From Ascochyta rabiei (lineage: Eukaryota; Ascomycota; Dothideomycetes; Pleosporales; Didymellaceae), in the NCBI RefSeq assembly GCF_004011695.2, contig NC_082406.1, forward strand, positions 2,108,001-2,172,000: 64,000 bases of DNA, written 5' to 3'. Of the stretch, positions 21,339-34,134 are shown one piece after another. The notes under the pieces are model-generated. The model was not told the origin of the DNA and did no database searches. It saw only the letters and a program-made list of their open reading frames with translations. How positions within the stretch are numbered: the stretch's first letter is position 1; every line of letters starts with the position of its first letter. The position numbers and the translations under genes were made by a program.

Positions 21339-22079
21339 CTATGCACTTTTGGGCTGCCGAACCATACAAAAGTGCACATCCTTCCCTTCACCACCCCACT
21401 TCGTCCTGTCCCACTCCACCGCTCTTCTAACCTCGAATCCCCTCTTCTCATAAACTGGCCTCGCAACCTGCGTAGCATCTAGATACGTGACCAATCCCTC
21501 ATTGTCCGCCTTTCCCGTTCCCCAGTCTAACAACAAGCTGCCAGCACCTCGACCCTGGTGATCGGGGTGAGTTGCAAAGCTATTCAACATGAAGAACGTG
21601 TTTTCCGTCCCCATGATCTCGCCGCGAGAAGCATCTAAGGGGTCGAAAAGAGAGGCCAGCGCATCAAGACGGAGTTCCGGGGGAAGGAAAGACGGAAAAC
21701 GTGGGCCAAGAGGGCTATCTGTCTTCACTTCGACCTCCACAGGAATGGAAGCATGCTCAACGAGCTCTCCCCCTTCTTTCTTCCTCTCGTCTTTGCCGTC
21801 AACGTTCATCATCTTCCACACCGCAATTGCGATAGTTCGACCACCATTGTCTTCAGGGTCGTCTTTGCTCGGTGGTAGGTCGGTGTCGACGATCTTCCAG
21901 TGCCAGACGTTAGGTGCACCGATATCACGTTTACGATCTTCAGCTACGCCGAAAATGGATGCCTCGCTGATGGGACCTTTGTGTAGGACATCATGAGTTG
22001 GACCGTAATATGCCAGGGCACGAATGCGGATATAGGACAGTGCGTCTGCAGGGCGGAGGGGGTGGAGTTCAAGGGGCAT
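21339..22079 (-). CDS. GNAT-family N-acetyltransferase
   Basis: A single exon of 246 residues on the minus strand, with its ATG at 22079. The acetyl-CoA binding motif A is evident near residues 165-185: NSFATHPDHQGRGAGSLLLDW, where QGRGAG is the pyrophosphate loop and the preceding strand ends in ATHP. Motif B is seen as TYLDATQVARPVYEKRGFE, the usual C-terminal Tyr/Phe-containing helix-strand. The N-terminal half (PLRPADALSYIRIRALAY) fits the first strand and helix of a GNAT fold. An insertion of ~55 charged residues (after KMMNVDGKDERKKEGG) separates strands 3 and 4, as is usual for the fungal small-molecule/peptide GNAT group. Substrate unknown. It is divergent from the FAD oxidase gene, 966 bp away. 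Confidence 0.85.
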   Translation of the reverse strand: MPLELHPLRPADALSYIRIRALAYYGPTHDVLHKGPISEASIFGVAEDRKRDIGAPNVWHWKIVDTDLPPSKDDPEDNGGRTIAIAVWKMMNVDGKDERKKEGGELVEHASIPVEVEVKTDSPLGPRFPSFLPPELRLDALASLFDPLDASRGEIMGTENTFFMLNSFATHPDHQGRGAGSLLLDWGTGKADNEGLVTYLDATQVARPVYEKRGFEVRRAVEWDRTKWGGEGKDVHFCMVRQPKSA

Positions 22080-23045
22080 GGCTGTTGTGCGCTTTGTTTA
22101 TTCACCTGTGAGACCTTTGGGGGATCATTTCAGTTAAGTCCTCGAACAGTGTGCGCTAAGTCATGAGTCACTGTGAATAATTCCAACGGAAGTGAGTGTC
22201 TTTCCTACATCCCTCGTACCTGCCGTTTGGGACATCGCGACAAAGCCAAAATCTGACGTAAGACAAGAAAGCGTGCCACTCGGCAATTACCTTTCAACAT
22301 GCAGCATTGAGTAAGCTTCAAGGGCAGAGCTTGGTGGGGGATAAGCTTCGAGTGAGCCAAGTCCAAAGATGCCCCACTTCGATAGTGAGGGAACCAGCAT
22401 CAGCTTTGAAAACATCTTTCCGGTTTTTGTTTTCGAAATCTTCCAAGGAACAGATGATGGAAAAAAAGTTCTTAACTGTAGCCTCGAAGTGATAGAAGCA
22501 AGTTTCACGTCTTGGAACATCGAAGGAAAGCAAGGTGCGATGACGTCATGGGATTCTCGAGCATAGCTACCAATCGCGTTGGCCATCATCACGGAATGCA
22601 GTACTGCTAATGATTATGTTAGAGTTCCGAGAACCGAATTTGCGCCACGGTGTTTCATTCAACGCGCAAAGCGCGAGCATGAGCCATTCACACAACTAGC
22701 GGGCCCTGTTGGCACAGCCTCCTATGGCTACCCCGGTCTATGTATTGTCTTGCCACTACAATGAGCCAACAACGTGTACAAATGATCAGCATTCCTTATT
22801 CCTTGTTTACATTCATGCAATCCTTCCACTTATGCTTCAAGTTGGGCACGCGATGTGAAGTGTGGCTTCCTCATTGGTGGCTTGTTTGCTGCACCCTGTA
22901 ATCCTTCACTCGGCGCACGTACTCCCAGGTCGTAGTATCTACGTACCCTCAAACAAACTTGCAGAAATTCATTCTTCAACTCTAAGGTCAGTTTGTTCTT
23001 ACCCACATCTAGCAACAACCTTCTGTCGCATTTCGAGCCCCATCA
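22080..23045. other. Divergent intergenic region between GNAT and FAD oxidase genes
   Basis: About 970 bp between the two start codons. It must hold both promoters. No gene or clear repeat was seen; frames near 22300-22590 are short and lack motifs. Confidence 0.4.
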
Positions 23046-24552
23046 ATGGGCAATACATCCAGCTCGCCGGTACAGAAGTGCCTAGAGAGTGCGGTAGGCG
23101 GGAACAAAGACCTATTTGCTCTCAAAGATACGCCATTTTTTCAGATTGCGCATGTCAAACCGTACAATCTCGGTATAGCGGTTACGCCGGCGGCAGTCAC
23201 TTACCCTGAAACCACCGAGCATATTTCTGCGATTGTAAAATGCGCTGTTGGAAACAAGTTAAAGGTTCAGCCGAGGTGTGGAGGGCACTCGTATGCCAAC
23301 TATGGTAATTTGTTCCCGTCATATACCTTTTGCTTTGTTGATCTCGTGGACAGGGATCGGTGGAGAAGACAACACTATCGTAGTCGATATGAAGCACTTC
23401 CAGCAGTTCTTCATGAACAACTCCACTTGGCAAGCTACGATCGGTGGAGGCACCCTTCTCAGTGACGTGACCAAGCGTTTGCATGAGAATGGAAACCGTG
23501 CGATGGCACATGGCACCTGTCCGCAGGTTGGCATTGGAGGACATGCAACCATCGGTGGATTGGGCCCAAGCAGTCGTATGTGGGGTTCAGCTCTCGATCA
23601 CGTTGAGGAGGTCGAAGTCGTACTCGCCAACTCCACAGTTGTTCGCGCTTCTGAGAAAGAAAATCCGGACATCCTGTTCGCTGTGAAGGGTGCCGCAGCA
23701 GGCTTCGGTATTGTTACAGAGTTCAAAGTGCGCACACAAGCCGAGCCCTCGGAGACTGTTCTCTACACGTACAACATCCAGGGCGGGTCCAGTGCGGATA
23801 AAGCCGAAGCGTTCAAAAAGTGGCAAGAACTTATCTCTGACCAGACCCTCTCACGCAAGTTCGCCAGCCAGTTTATCCTCACCGAGCAATTCGGCACTAT
23901 TGTCACTGGCACCTTCTTCGGATCACAGAAGGAATATGACAGCCTCAACATCTCGAGCCGCCTGCCCAACAGCGACGATTCAGTTGTTGAGCTTAAGGAC
24001 TGGCTAGGCGTAGTTGGCCATTGGGCAGAGGATGTTGCACTTGACATTGTTGGGGGTGTTTCGAGCAATTTCTACGCCAAGTCACTGGCCTACACAGAGG
24101 ATGATATCATCCCGAGTGATGGTGTCGACAAGCTGTTTGCCTACGTCGACAAAGCCGACAAGGGCAACGCCATCTGGTTTATCATCTGGGATCTGGAAGG
24201 TGGCGCCATAAACGACGTTGCGCCGAACGCCACTGCATACGGCCACAGGAACGCACTGTTCTACCATCAGGCATATGCTGTAAATCTCTTCGGGAAGATC
24301 GGTGACAAAACGAAGAAGTTCCTGACGGGTTTTAACGATGCTGTCACTGATGCGCTGCCAGATCACGACAAGGGTGCATATGCCGGTTATGTAGATCCAG
24401 CATTAGGTGAAAACAGTGCGAGTCTGTACTGGGGTGGAAATGTGGAAAGGTTAGAGAACATCAAAGCGCAGGTCGACCCTGATGATGTGTTCCACAATCC
24501 ACAGAGCATCAGGCCGGCACACCGATCAGCGAAGCTGCGAGCAAAGACCTGA
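23046..24552 (+). CDS. BBE-type FAD-linked oxidase (probably bicovalent flavin)
   Basis: Two exons, 23046-23304 and 23354-24552, give 485 residues; the 49-bp intron begins GTAATT and ends GGACAG, and joins HSYANYG to IGGEDN. FAD-binding PCMH fold: the flavin-linking His is residue 81 (RCGGHSY) and the second link is Cys142 (HGTCPQVGIGGHATIGG). Their spacing of 61 matches bicovalent glucooligosaccharide-oxidase-like enzymes. The C-terminal BBE domain ends with the classical DPDDVFHNPQSIRP. Members oxidise sugars, alkaloids or other alcohols, producing H2O2. Unlike most relatives there is no signal peptide: the N-terminus reads MGNTSSSP, compatible with N-myristoylation. Substrate unknown. No biosynthetic cluster partners are nearby. 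Confidence 0.88.
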
Positions 24553-27500
24553 GAATCCGACTATGCTCTGAACGTTATATGTATCATAGAGGATAGTCCA
24601 TGTTTAGTACCAGTGAGCGCTCTTTTCTGAGGAGGCACTAAGTCAAGCAGAGTTCAAGTTGAGTTGATGACATCTGTTTCGTGTGCTGGTCCGAACTTGC
24701 AGTCGTAAGAAGATGCCTACCGTTTCAGCTTGGGCTTCTGGAAAAGCGCTGAGCCCTTTGCCAGCCGCTTTCCTGACGTATGTAGGATCCTAGCTCTTTC
24801 AAATATGTCGAACGAAGGCGAGCATATTGACATTTGGATAGGGTTTCCATATCCCACCCTCGCCTTATACTACTTGTCTTCGTAAGCTGGTCAGTGAGCG
24901 ATATCTTAAGCTCAGTGATGAGCAACCAAGACCAAAGTGCGACGTGGTAGGTTGCTCCTTCATTGAACCGGACGTCGTAGTTCCAAACAAGTACTATTTG
25001 TAAAACGTTATATGAGTGACTGCACTTGCGGAAACATTAGCCATTCTGGGTTGCGCTCTGAAGCCATACCTTCTAGTAGTGTTTACCGATGGCGTGATCG
25101 CGCTCGGCTTCTTCCTTGCTGTCTTCTCAGTTGTGCCCTATTCGCAAGCACACTACCCCTAGCTATTGTTATCATCATTTCTTTTGGGCCAACTTCTGTT
25201 GTTCGGGTCCTCAGTGGCTGCAGAGGAGCGTTTGATAGTCGATAACGATAATGTTTGGCTGGGGCTTCTGCCGCATGCGATGTCTTTCGCGGTCTTTTGG
25301 CTCAGCGAGCATCTTTGGGTCCGCCTCGTTCCTAATGGAACCATAGCGGAAGTGCCAGATCGGCTCCAAAATCGTGGGTGCGCACGAGTCATGTCCGGTA
25401 CTGCGCAAGTTGGTGGCTGGGCTAGTTGCTCGGAGCCATTCGGCCGAAGTGAATTGGAGTAAGAAACACGGCATTCGTGACCCGGCAAGTGATGGTGATC
25501 CCGCATGTATGTATTCAGACAGTATTGAAGGATGAATGCTGGGCTGCAGTTGGCTGGCACAGGATCGGTACCATCTGAGGGTGTAGTGAATGCAGCGAAC
25601 AGGTGGGGCTTATGCGTATCAACTATTGAGAGGCGCTTTCATGCCTCACGGATGCAAATCCGAGCAAGCCGGATGCTTGGTATCCAACGCCATTGATGTT
25701 CGTATCAAAGTCCTGAAGCTATCCGCGGCGCGGCTTGCGCTTGACGCAATTGTCGGATGTGAGGTTGCGCCCAGTTTCGCCTACCTGTACCAACTCATAC
25801 AAGCCTACCTCAATCTCGCTTTCGTTCGTGCTGTAGTAGTCCAATGATGAGCTACTGAGCGCCAAACACGCAGTCTAACTTGTTGGGTCCGAGGTTACAT
25901 TGGCGCCTCTTTACGCAGATTTATGTGGACTGGAGTAGTGGGAGATTGCAGTGATAGGCGAAGTGTGGGTTCTGATCCCACCACTTGACCAATGCCGGAA
26001 CATGCTCGAGCTATCTATCGTGGATGCACTCATATGCACCTTCGAACTGTCGCACCCAACTTCGTGCGCCATCTCATGCGCCCTTCCTCTATATTGACAT
26101 GAGGCTTGAAGGAAGCAGAGGAATTGCACGTACCACATCAGTGCTACAAATGTGCAAAAGGCTTCAACTTCTTCAGACAGTTGACTGTATCCTGCCTTTA
26201 GGTGAACACATAGTAATAGCACCCTTTATCAACCTTCAAGCTTAGTTTACTCGGGGTAAAGGAAAACATACCGAGTGGGATGCCACTACCGGTCTTCGTT
26301 GTGTAGACTAGTGGGTACAGTAGCTCATCCCACCCATGTGGGTAGAAGCGATATGCAGCATGCAGTATTCCCTTGCTTGAAACGACAATGCGGCAGAGGG
26401 CGTCCAAATGATGGTGATTAAATAGAGCTTCCATGCCCATTGCTGAGAGAGATTTCGCTCCTTTTTGTTCACATGGTACCCTCAGGCATTTGGTACTGCT
26501 GAATTTAGGGACGCCCTCTTTCGTTGCCATTGTCGATCCGCTCTTCTATGCTCCGGCGCCTCTCGAGCTTATACCTCACCATACTTCAAGAGTGACTCTG
26601 CCCGTCACACTCGAACTGTCTCGGGCATGCAGACGACCCATCGATGTTGGTATGAACTTCTCTGAGTTGCACGGAGCGGAAGAGGAGCTTGAGTCGTCTG
26701 CACTGCCACTGAGAGCCTCCAGTCTTCACAAGGACCAGCTGGCGATTCTGCCTTACTGGACAGAGTTGCCAGTCGTACACCGCTTTCGTCCACTTCAAAC
26801 GCACATAATGCCACCTCGATGCTGCTGCCAAAGATCGAAGGATGATCAAGTATATCGGCTCATTTCGGCGTAGTGCATGCAACTTCTGGCACCTGATGGT
26901 AGTCGTCTTGCCCTGTACGGCATAGGAACATACTTCGCCACATACATGGCGGACCAGGCACGATACTGGCGAGGAAGTGACAGGTCATCTCCTCAAAGTC
27001 GCACAACAACAAGCATGGTGAGTTGCCAGACGGTGCTGCACTGCCCCATGCCGTCATGGAGCATCCAGGTGAGGTCCTTTGGCCCTGATCAAACTCTAGC
27101 TTGATAGCTTGACGTGTTGAGTACACCGAGACAAGTTGCTTTCATGTCGTGAACAACCGTGTATCTTCTTTAAATTCTCCCCACACAAGGCCCTCATGAC
27201 GCTCCAAGGCCGCGCCTGTATATCCCGCAACCCCAGAGAAGACGATGCCTACTCATCATTGGGGAGGTCCGGCCCAACGACTCTTCGATCAATAAAGTGA
27301 AGCTGGACAAGGGTTGTCAGGAGCTTGTGCTCCCAAGGTTGGTGGAGGACTCCAGAGGGTCGTGGTTCTTTCTCAACCCCCCTCTTGCAACGAGGCTCAT
27401 AGACCCAGCGCACCCCGTTCCTCTTCGCACGGCATCACTGCAAACAGCCTTTTTATCTTGTCCGACCGTCTCCTTCCTGCCAACTTCCTGCTTAACCTTT

Positions 27501-27833
27501 GGTGCAGCCCCGCCGAAACCAGGTCTAACGTCGCAAGGCTGAATAACGGCCACAGCCGCGCTTGGCATTCGGTCTGACCTTCATCGTGTTAGGAGTCTTC
27601 ACGTCCATCGACCTCTTCCCGCTGAACACACAGGACGACTCGTGAACCTTCTCTTCGACAACGACAACGTCTGGCTCAACTTGTGTCTGCTGATCGTGAC
27701 TCGCTAGACGGCTTCGACATATTCGACTGATCAGTTCGGAGGCAGCTTCCCACGTCGCGCCCCTGCTACCAGCTATCCGTCCAGACCCGACTCTCTAACG
27801 GCATTCTCCATTTCTCCCCAACTGCATGTCATC
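24553..27833. other. 3.3-kb stretch without a recognised gene
   Basis: Contains only short overlapping frames with no motif and no consistent splice pattern. The last ~600 bp before 27834 are CT/CA-rich, probably the promoter and leader of the C2H2 gene. Composition is normal, so this is not a RIP island. Confidence 0.35.
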
Positions 27834-29439
27834 ATGAATGACTTTCCTAACCGCGATCTGGTCCGTGGCCACTGTCGCAGAAATCTTGAACGGACACGCT
27901 CGCCGACTGGCGTTGATAGTCGAGCTCAGGGCTCTGCATCCAGTAGTAGGAGCCTTCATGCACACCCAAGCTACGTCGATACTGGAGTCGTCGAGCATAG
28001 TGCGACTTTCCCCAATGACATGCAGCACCCGGCGCAGACAACTGTCACTCTAGGCAACGCACCGCAAAACCACATCGTAAGCGGACGATCATCTGCCTTC
28101 GCGAGTTGTATTACGCATCAACCATCGAGAGCACAGGAAGAATTTGGCTCGCTTCAGTCCACCTCTTACTCCACGATGCCGGATCCACGTATCCGGCCTT
28201 CTGTTTTCCAAACCTATCAGCAGGAGGGATGGTGGCGGGCACCCGATGGTCAATGGGAATTTCAGGACTCGATCATGAATGAGACAAATTATGAGATGGT
28301 GCCGAACAGTTTCGCAGCTCCTACAAATGAAGAGCCAGGCGTTACCGATCTGTACTTCTACCCTGGAAATGATAACATGCCTGACCAGAATATGGACGCT
28401 CACCCTGGAGTGCCCCATGTTGCAGGACAGTATGCACCTTTCGATCAGTCGGTATCCGAGCCAAGCGTGAATCAGATGGGAGACTCGCAACCGCACATCT
28501 CGGACACTGCCTCAGGCTCCTCGATATCTTTGCAGCCAGGCGATCTTATGGACCTCTCTCACAATCAGTATAGTTATGATGAGAACCAAAGTTTTTTCGC
28601 GAACCAACTCGAGGCGCCATGGTCGAGCACCAACACGCGGTCGGACGGACATGATTACTATTCATTTGTGAGCCCCAGAATCCACGAACCGATCGAGTCA
28701 TGCACAACGTCCACATCGCGAGATAGTGATGGAGATGGAAGCTCAGTGCCGATATACAACCAGGCTACATCTCGAGCAACGTTCGATTCGGAAGTTGACG
28801 ACATTTTGGGTGAAAGCTCGGCCACCATCCGAGACGATCCGTACTTTGTAGGTTCCACATCGACAAACAATTATTTGACTCCATATGTACGGCCGAGCAC
28901 GTTCAGTACGTTGCCTGACACACTGATGGAAGTTGGATCGCGATTGCGGACAAGGGAGGACACACCATCGCAGACGACAGGTGTCGAGGGTGAAGACCAT
29001 GAAGCGGTCCAGGACAGGGACAGAATGGTGTACGTATGATCTGTGACTGATGAGTAGCACATAGCTAACCAGAAACAGCTGTACGGATCCTCGAAGTTCT
29101 CTTTTGATCCCTTTGCCAGGATCACCTTACTCTAATACACCAAGCACTCCTTCTCAAATGAGTGTGACGTCTTCATCAATATCAACTGTCTTACTTTGCA
29201 ATGAAGACGATTGCAAAGTTCAATTCACTGGGGAGTACCGTAAAGGGAACTTGGCTCGCCACAAGCGTCGTAAACATAGAGGTATGCCAGGCGACTATCT
29301 CTGCGAGTATTCTCGCTGTGATCGGTTTTTCAATCGATCAGATGCCCGTCTTAAGCATTACCGGAGGCATCACGCCCACCTTGTTGCTCGGCCAATGGTG
29401 CCTCGGGGGCCTCAAGGTGGCAGTCGTGCACACCCCTAG
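27834..29439 (+). CDS. C2H2 zinc-finger protein, putative transcription regulator
   Basis: Two exons, 27834-29029 and 29079-29439, give 518 residues; the intron (49 bp) uses GTACGT and AAACAG and rebuilds DRMV-CTDPRSS. The first ~430 residues are low-complexity, rich in Ser, Gln, Pro, Asp and Tyr with no Lys clusters, as in activation or disordered regions. Two C2H2 fingers lie at about residues 438-458 (C-x4-C...H-x4-H, CNEDDC to HKRRKH) and 473-496 (CEYSRC to HYRRHH). This is the pattern of the Pezizomycotina proteins with a conserved pair of C-terminal fingers, NLARHKRRKH and R-x-DARLKHYRRHH. DNA binding in the nucleus is the likely role; no target is known. The start ATG is the first in frame with good coding potential. 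Confidence 0.8.
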
Positions 29440-32400
29440 CCTTTCAAAGTGTGCAGACGGCATACCAACCTAGCATGAACTAGTACAGCTGGGAGCCAAT
29501 CGCAGTCGAAGTTATTTGGCGTGTAAAGCAGGTCCTGCACTTGAGTTTGTGCCATTCCGCCCCACTCACGAGGCTGTTTGAACCGCCAAGACAAGTCTAT
29601 CCTAGCAGCTTGCTACTTCGTTTCGATGCGATCCGCTTTGGCATTGTGTTTTTGTGGTGGTCGTAGTACTATGTCATCGAGTGTATTTGTCGTATTTCGA
29701 TGCTCTTCCCCTCCTAGGTTTTGCTCATTTGGACCACCGTTTCTTACTGTGACTGTGGAACACAAGCAGGAAGCTCGGCGCGTAGTGTTTGTTTTGTTCT
29801 CATATGTTCGAGGCGTTCAGGCGTTGGAATTGGCTTCGTTCCCTTTGTATTCCCTATACGTTAGTGAGGGTTAAAGTCTAGCCACAGATTTAAGCAGCTG
29901 GCGAAAAGGAGTCAAGGCAGCTACGGACTGCCACGTGCGAGCAGCTCGGGCGAAGGCAGACAACAGGCCGGCATATCTGTCTTTCGAGATACGCTTGCAG
30001 AGCATTGAGAGGATGGATGGCCGCGGATGTGGGAGCGGCGATGGGCAGTAGAGTTTGGACAAAGACGAGCGGGCGGGGGCGCTAAAATAAGGTCAGCATG
30101 GTGTCCGGATCCACTTAGTCCTTCAACGAACGACGACGCTCATACTCACGTCCTCCACTCGACCTCTTTACCTCCTCGAATCATCGACGCCTGGGACGAC
30201 TGTACTATAGGTAGCTGCCAGATGAGCTGAGTGCGCTCGATAGCGACATGAACAGCGTGGCAGAAGCTGCCATATTGTGAAGACGGCGAAGGCTTCGTGA
30301 GGGTGTTTACGGGAAAGAGGAGAAAGACAGGTCTGCGGACATTGCGTTAGGTTGCAGTCTGGGGTGGCCTGTCTCGATCGAAACAGGCTGCGAAAAGCAA
30401 TCCTCTCGAGAACGATGATCCTTGGCATCAGAAACGGGGCAACGAATCGAACGACTACGACGATCAGTCTCGACTCTCCTGTATGATCAGAGTCTCCTTT
30501 GCTTCTGTTGCCTGTTCACAACCGGTGTTACTTTTGGAGCCCATGCGGATGAGCCGGATCTCTTTGCAAGCTCAGATGACTGGATCAGGGGAGGATTCCC
30601 GTCCTCTTATAAGATGAGCGAGTTAAAAGGTAGTTGGTTGAGCCATGTATTTTGCGTATTGTCATCATCATCATGGGATTTCTTAGGTGTGGGCCACATG
30701 GCGGCTGTTGATTAGTATCTCGCACTTGCCGCGCGTAGACTCCTTCGCCCTTACCACTTGAGCGCTACGATAGGCTATATGTAAGTGTCATAAGCAATAG
30801 CGTTTCGATTTGAAGGACCCAATACACAGACTAGCATCTTCCCGCTTACAAAATCCCAAGCTTCAAAGGCCAACCATTGCCCAGGCACAGTATAACTGGA
30901 CGCGACGGAATACTCAGCCACATTCTTGCGCACTCCATTAGCAGCCAGCTCGTCGAACTTGATTGCTTGTATCGCAGGCGAAGATTTGACGGAAGCTTCA
31001 ACCGAGATTCATCCACGTTATCATTCACGCCTTCTTCCCAGCTCGCCACTTCAACTTCCGGCTCTCAGATCTAGCAAATCAACCAAAACATCCTTTGCAA
31101 GAGTGGAAAGGAGAATTTCAAATATAAGCACATATTCGCCTCTGGCGTAGACACAGCCACGCAGCTCTGCAACGTTACCTTTATAAATCTGAACACCGCG
31201 TATGTCCGAACACTACTTGCCACCCTCTTCTCAGCTCTACTGCATCCACGTATTGTCCACAGTCTCTCCAGCCATGAAAGAAATGTGGTTGTTGTCAAGT
31301 CGAAGTCCGACATGTAGCTAAGGCGGACTCGCTTGCGCATGCATGAAGCGGTCAGGACTATAATAGGCCGCATAAGATACACACCAATGCTGCGACCAAT
31401 CAGGGAACTTTGCGCAAAGATTCGAGGTGATATATCTCATGTTGATAACCCAAGATGCAGGACACCGATCCTTCAGGAACACACGAAGATTGGAGGAGGA
31501 GATAGATCTTCCAGACGTTTCCACATATAACAGGGGGTGCAGGCATCTCCTGCAAGACCTCTAAAATGTCAGGCTATCGTTTCTTTACTGCTGGCCGGTA
31601 GAGCAATGCCTGGACGAGAACACCAGCCGAATTAGAGACCGTTACGGGACTGCTCACCATTCAAACATACTTATCGACCAGAAGCCATAAGCTCGTGCCC
31701 TCATACCAATCACCACCAAACACTCTCCGTGCAACCTCCTGATCACTCAGCCAAACACTGATGCCAGAAATCCCGGCACAGACTCACACAGAACCATGCG
31801 TTACGTCAAACACCGGAAGAGAACCATGACTCCCCGCTAAATCCCTGAACACAAGCTGCATATGCATCATGCAAGCAGCAGAGAAACACCAACACCCAAG
31901 AGAATCTCCAATCTCGAGCTTGCCCTCTCCAGAACCCCAGTCCCACCCTCGAGTCGATCACACCGAGGACGCAGCACCCAAAAGCCTGTAACGAACTTGC
32001 CTACCTCCCCGATCCTCGAATGCATTGCATGCGAAACCAAACTCAACATGACAGGGCTGGTGCTGTCTTGTCGATTCCACTTCCCCATCAAGCGACGAGA
32101 CATGGAATTTCCAGATCTCGCTTCCATGACTCATGCTCATCCAGACTGTACAGCTTCCATTCAAAAACTACACTGCCTTGGGAGAATGCAGGTGTGCATG
32201 TGTACAGGTCACCGGACGAGCTTTCAGGCACTGCTGCCCTACCATGCATGTCCAACGCCACAATAGCAACCTTATTGTGGCTCTGGACCCATGTGTTGGA
32301 TGCCAGCATGTGGCACTTGAGGATTGCAGGTCGACTGGGCGACTGCAGATGCGCCGTGCAACACCACATGTTTGTATAGCGAGGAGTACGGCCTTGCCGA

Positions 32401-32650
32401 TTGTGGCCAGTGTCGAGCGAACACATGCTCCAGTGCATGCTGGATCGACAAACACACATCTTCTGGATTTGCCTTGATGACTTCCACATCATTGGCGTTA
32501 TGAACGACTTTGCTTTTTCATTTATGCGACTGGCTCAGGATCTACCTTATCGTTTTCGTCACACGATGACAGCCACTTTCCAACTGCTCTACGCCGCATC
32601 ATACCGGCTTCTGACAAGCGATGAGCCTGTGAAACCCACCCAGCACCAGC
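29440..32650. other. 3.2-kb stretch without a recognised gene
   Basis: Short frames only; those around 31860-32490 overlap each other on both strands in all phases and look like chance. No repeat ends, tRNA or splice pattern was identified. It lies between the 3' ends of the convergent C2H2 and HEI10-like genes. Confidence 0.35.
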
Positions 32651-33862
32651 TTATCGTTGCAGAGGACCACCAACTTTTCTCGAGAGTCTCGTTGCACCAA
32701 GCATGGAGTTTCCAAAGCCCTGTGACATCCTAGCCTGTCCTCCTGGCTGCTGCTGCTGCATCATGGGTGAGGCTTGGTATGGCGGTCCAATATTCGTATG
32801 GAGTATGGGACCTTGACGTGTTCCGCCAATTATTGGTAGGCGGTTTTGTCGTGGCGTTCCGATAGATGCAGGTTCTGCTTGTGATCAGAGATGCTGGTGC
32901 TTTGGGTCAAATTCAAGGAGCAGAGTGAACTTACGACCGCTATGGACTTGAACACCCAGGCCACGCCCTTGCAAGCGCGGAGCATATGTAGGAGTAGGGC
33001 CAACACCAACACTACCAGAGCTGCCACTGCCTGCTCTGTTGTGTATCTTGGCCCCACCAAACTGCTGAACAACACCCGGCTGACTGTAAGCTCCTGTACC
33101 AGTCCTGACGCCTGGCATACGATCGATGGACCGGTTGCCTTGAGCGGTTTGAATCGTCAGCTCTGCCTGATCACCTGCTGCCACAGCAACATGAGATGCC
33201 ATCTCTTGTTGCCTCATGGCATTACACATTTGTTTAACGCGTGCAATTTCTCTTGCCTTATCCCTGTACGCGGTACTAAGATCGTTGTTCTTCGTCTCAA
33301 GAGCATCTTGGTCTACTTGCTGAGCTATGCATAAATCAGCTGCAGTGCCTGAGGCCATCAGTGAAGATACACTCACCTCGCACCTTTTCCTGTAGCACCT
33401 TGATCTGGGAGTTTGCATCATGAATGAGCTGGTCCATCTGCTGACTGAGAACATTGTATTTTTCGGTCAATCCTCTCGCCAAGTGCTCTTGGTAGATGAT
33501 CTCTTGAGATGTCTGGTAGCTGTGAAAGGCCAAACTACGACTTGCACACTCCATGATGATGGTCGGACTGAGGCCGCTCAGTACGCTCGTTTTGTAGTCT
33601 TCTGACGGATTGAGACCAGCAACAACGACATCGTCAGGGTTCTGCAGCGGCGCATTGCATGCCGGACAGATCCTGTGATCATTCTGCGATCTGGACAATC
33701 CAGTCGTGTCTGCGCACTGTGTACAGAAGACATGGCTCCGATTCATCAGCTACTGGATGCTGTAAAGTGGAGCTGTGGGAATTACCTGCATGTAGTGACG
33801 ACAGCGCGATCGCGCAGCTGTGTCCGACACTTCAGGTCGTTACACCTGAGCATGAAATCCAT
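32651..33862 (-). CDS. HEI10: HEI10/CCNB1IP1-like RING protein (meiotic crossover factor)
   Basis: Four exons on the minus strand: 33862-33786, 33735-33377, 33324-32935 and 32874-32651, giving 349 residues. Joining exons 1 and 2 completes a RING: Cys7, Cys12, Cys25, His27, Cys30, Cys33, Cys49, Cys52 (CNDLKC, TTCSHVFCTQC, CPAC). After it comes LNPSEDYKTSVLSGLSP and ASRSLAFHSYQTSQE, closely matching the CCNB1IP1/HEI10 family, then a coiled coil (~100-190) and a Gly/Gln/Pro-rich tail. Family members are SUMO/ubiquitin-type E3 ligases that mark crossover sites along the synaptonemal complex. Intron 1 (50 bp) must end in GAG because the CAG and TAG alternatives give stops; this is the weakest point of the model. 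The intron 3 acceptor could be 3 nt earlier. It lies 272 bp downstream of RXT2. Confidence 0.8.
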
Positions 33863-34134
33863 CTGACAGGAGTTGGTGGGAGAACGGAAGAGTTTGGCAG
33901 ACCGAAGGAAAGTGCATCTCGCGCTAAACGCGTAAGCACGTGGGCTGCATCGTTGAGGCAAGAGCGCCTGCTCGAAGAGGCGCGCCACGGGACTGAGAGT
34001 TTAATGTATTCCAATTCTTGGTATCGTGGTATATCGCTGCGTTATGCAAAATTGTAAGGATGATTCTAGAGCCGATTGGAATTAGATCGCTGGAGCCGTG
34101 CCATGATGCGACTCTCTGCGGCCCTCGACCGGGC

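Noticed and set aside
25911..26010. tRNA-like T-arm (GTGGGTTCTGATCCCAC) and a minus frame reading GGIRTHT, as often produced by tRNA genes
   Set aside because: The T-loop lacks the usual purine57-A58, and no matching acceptor or anticodon stem was found at the correct distance on either strand.
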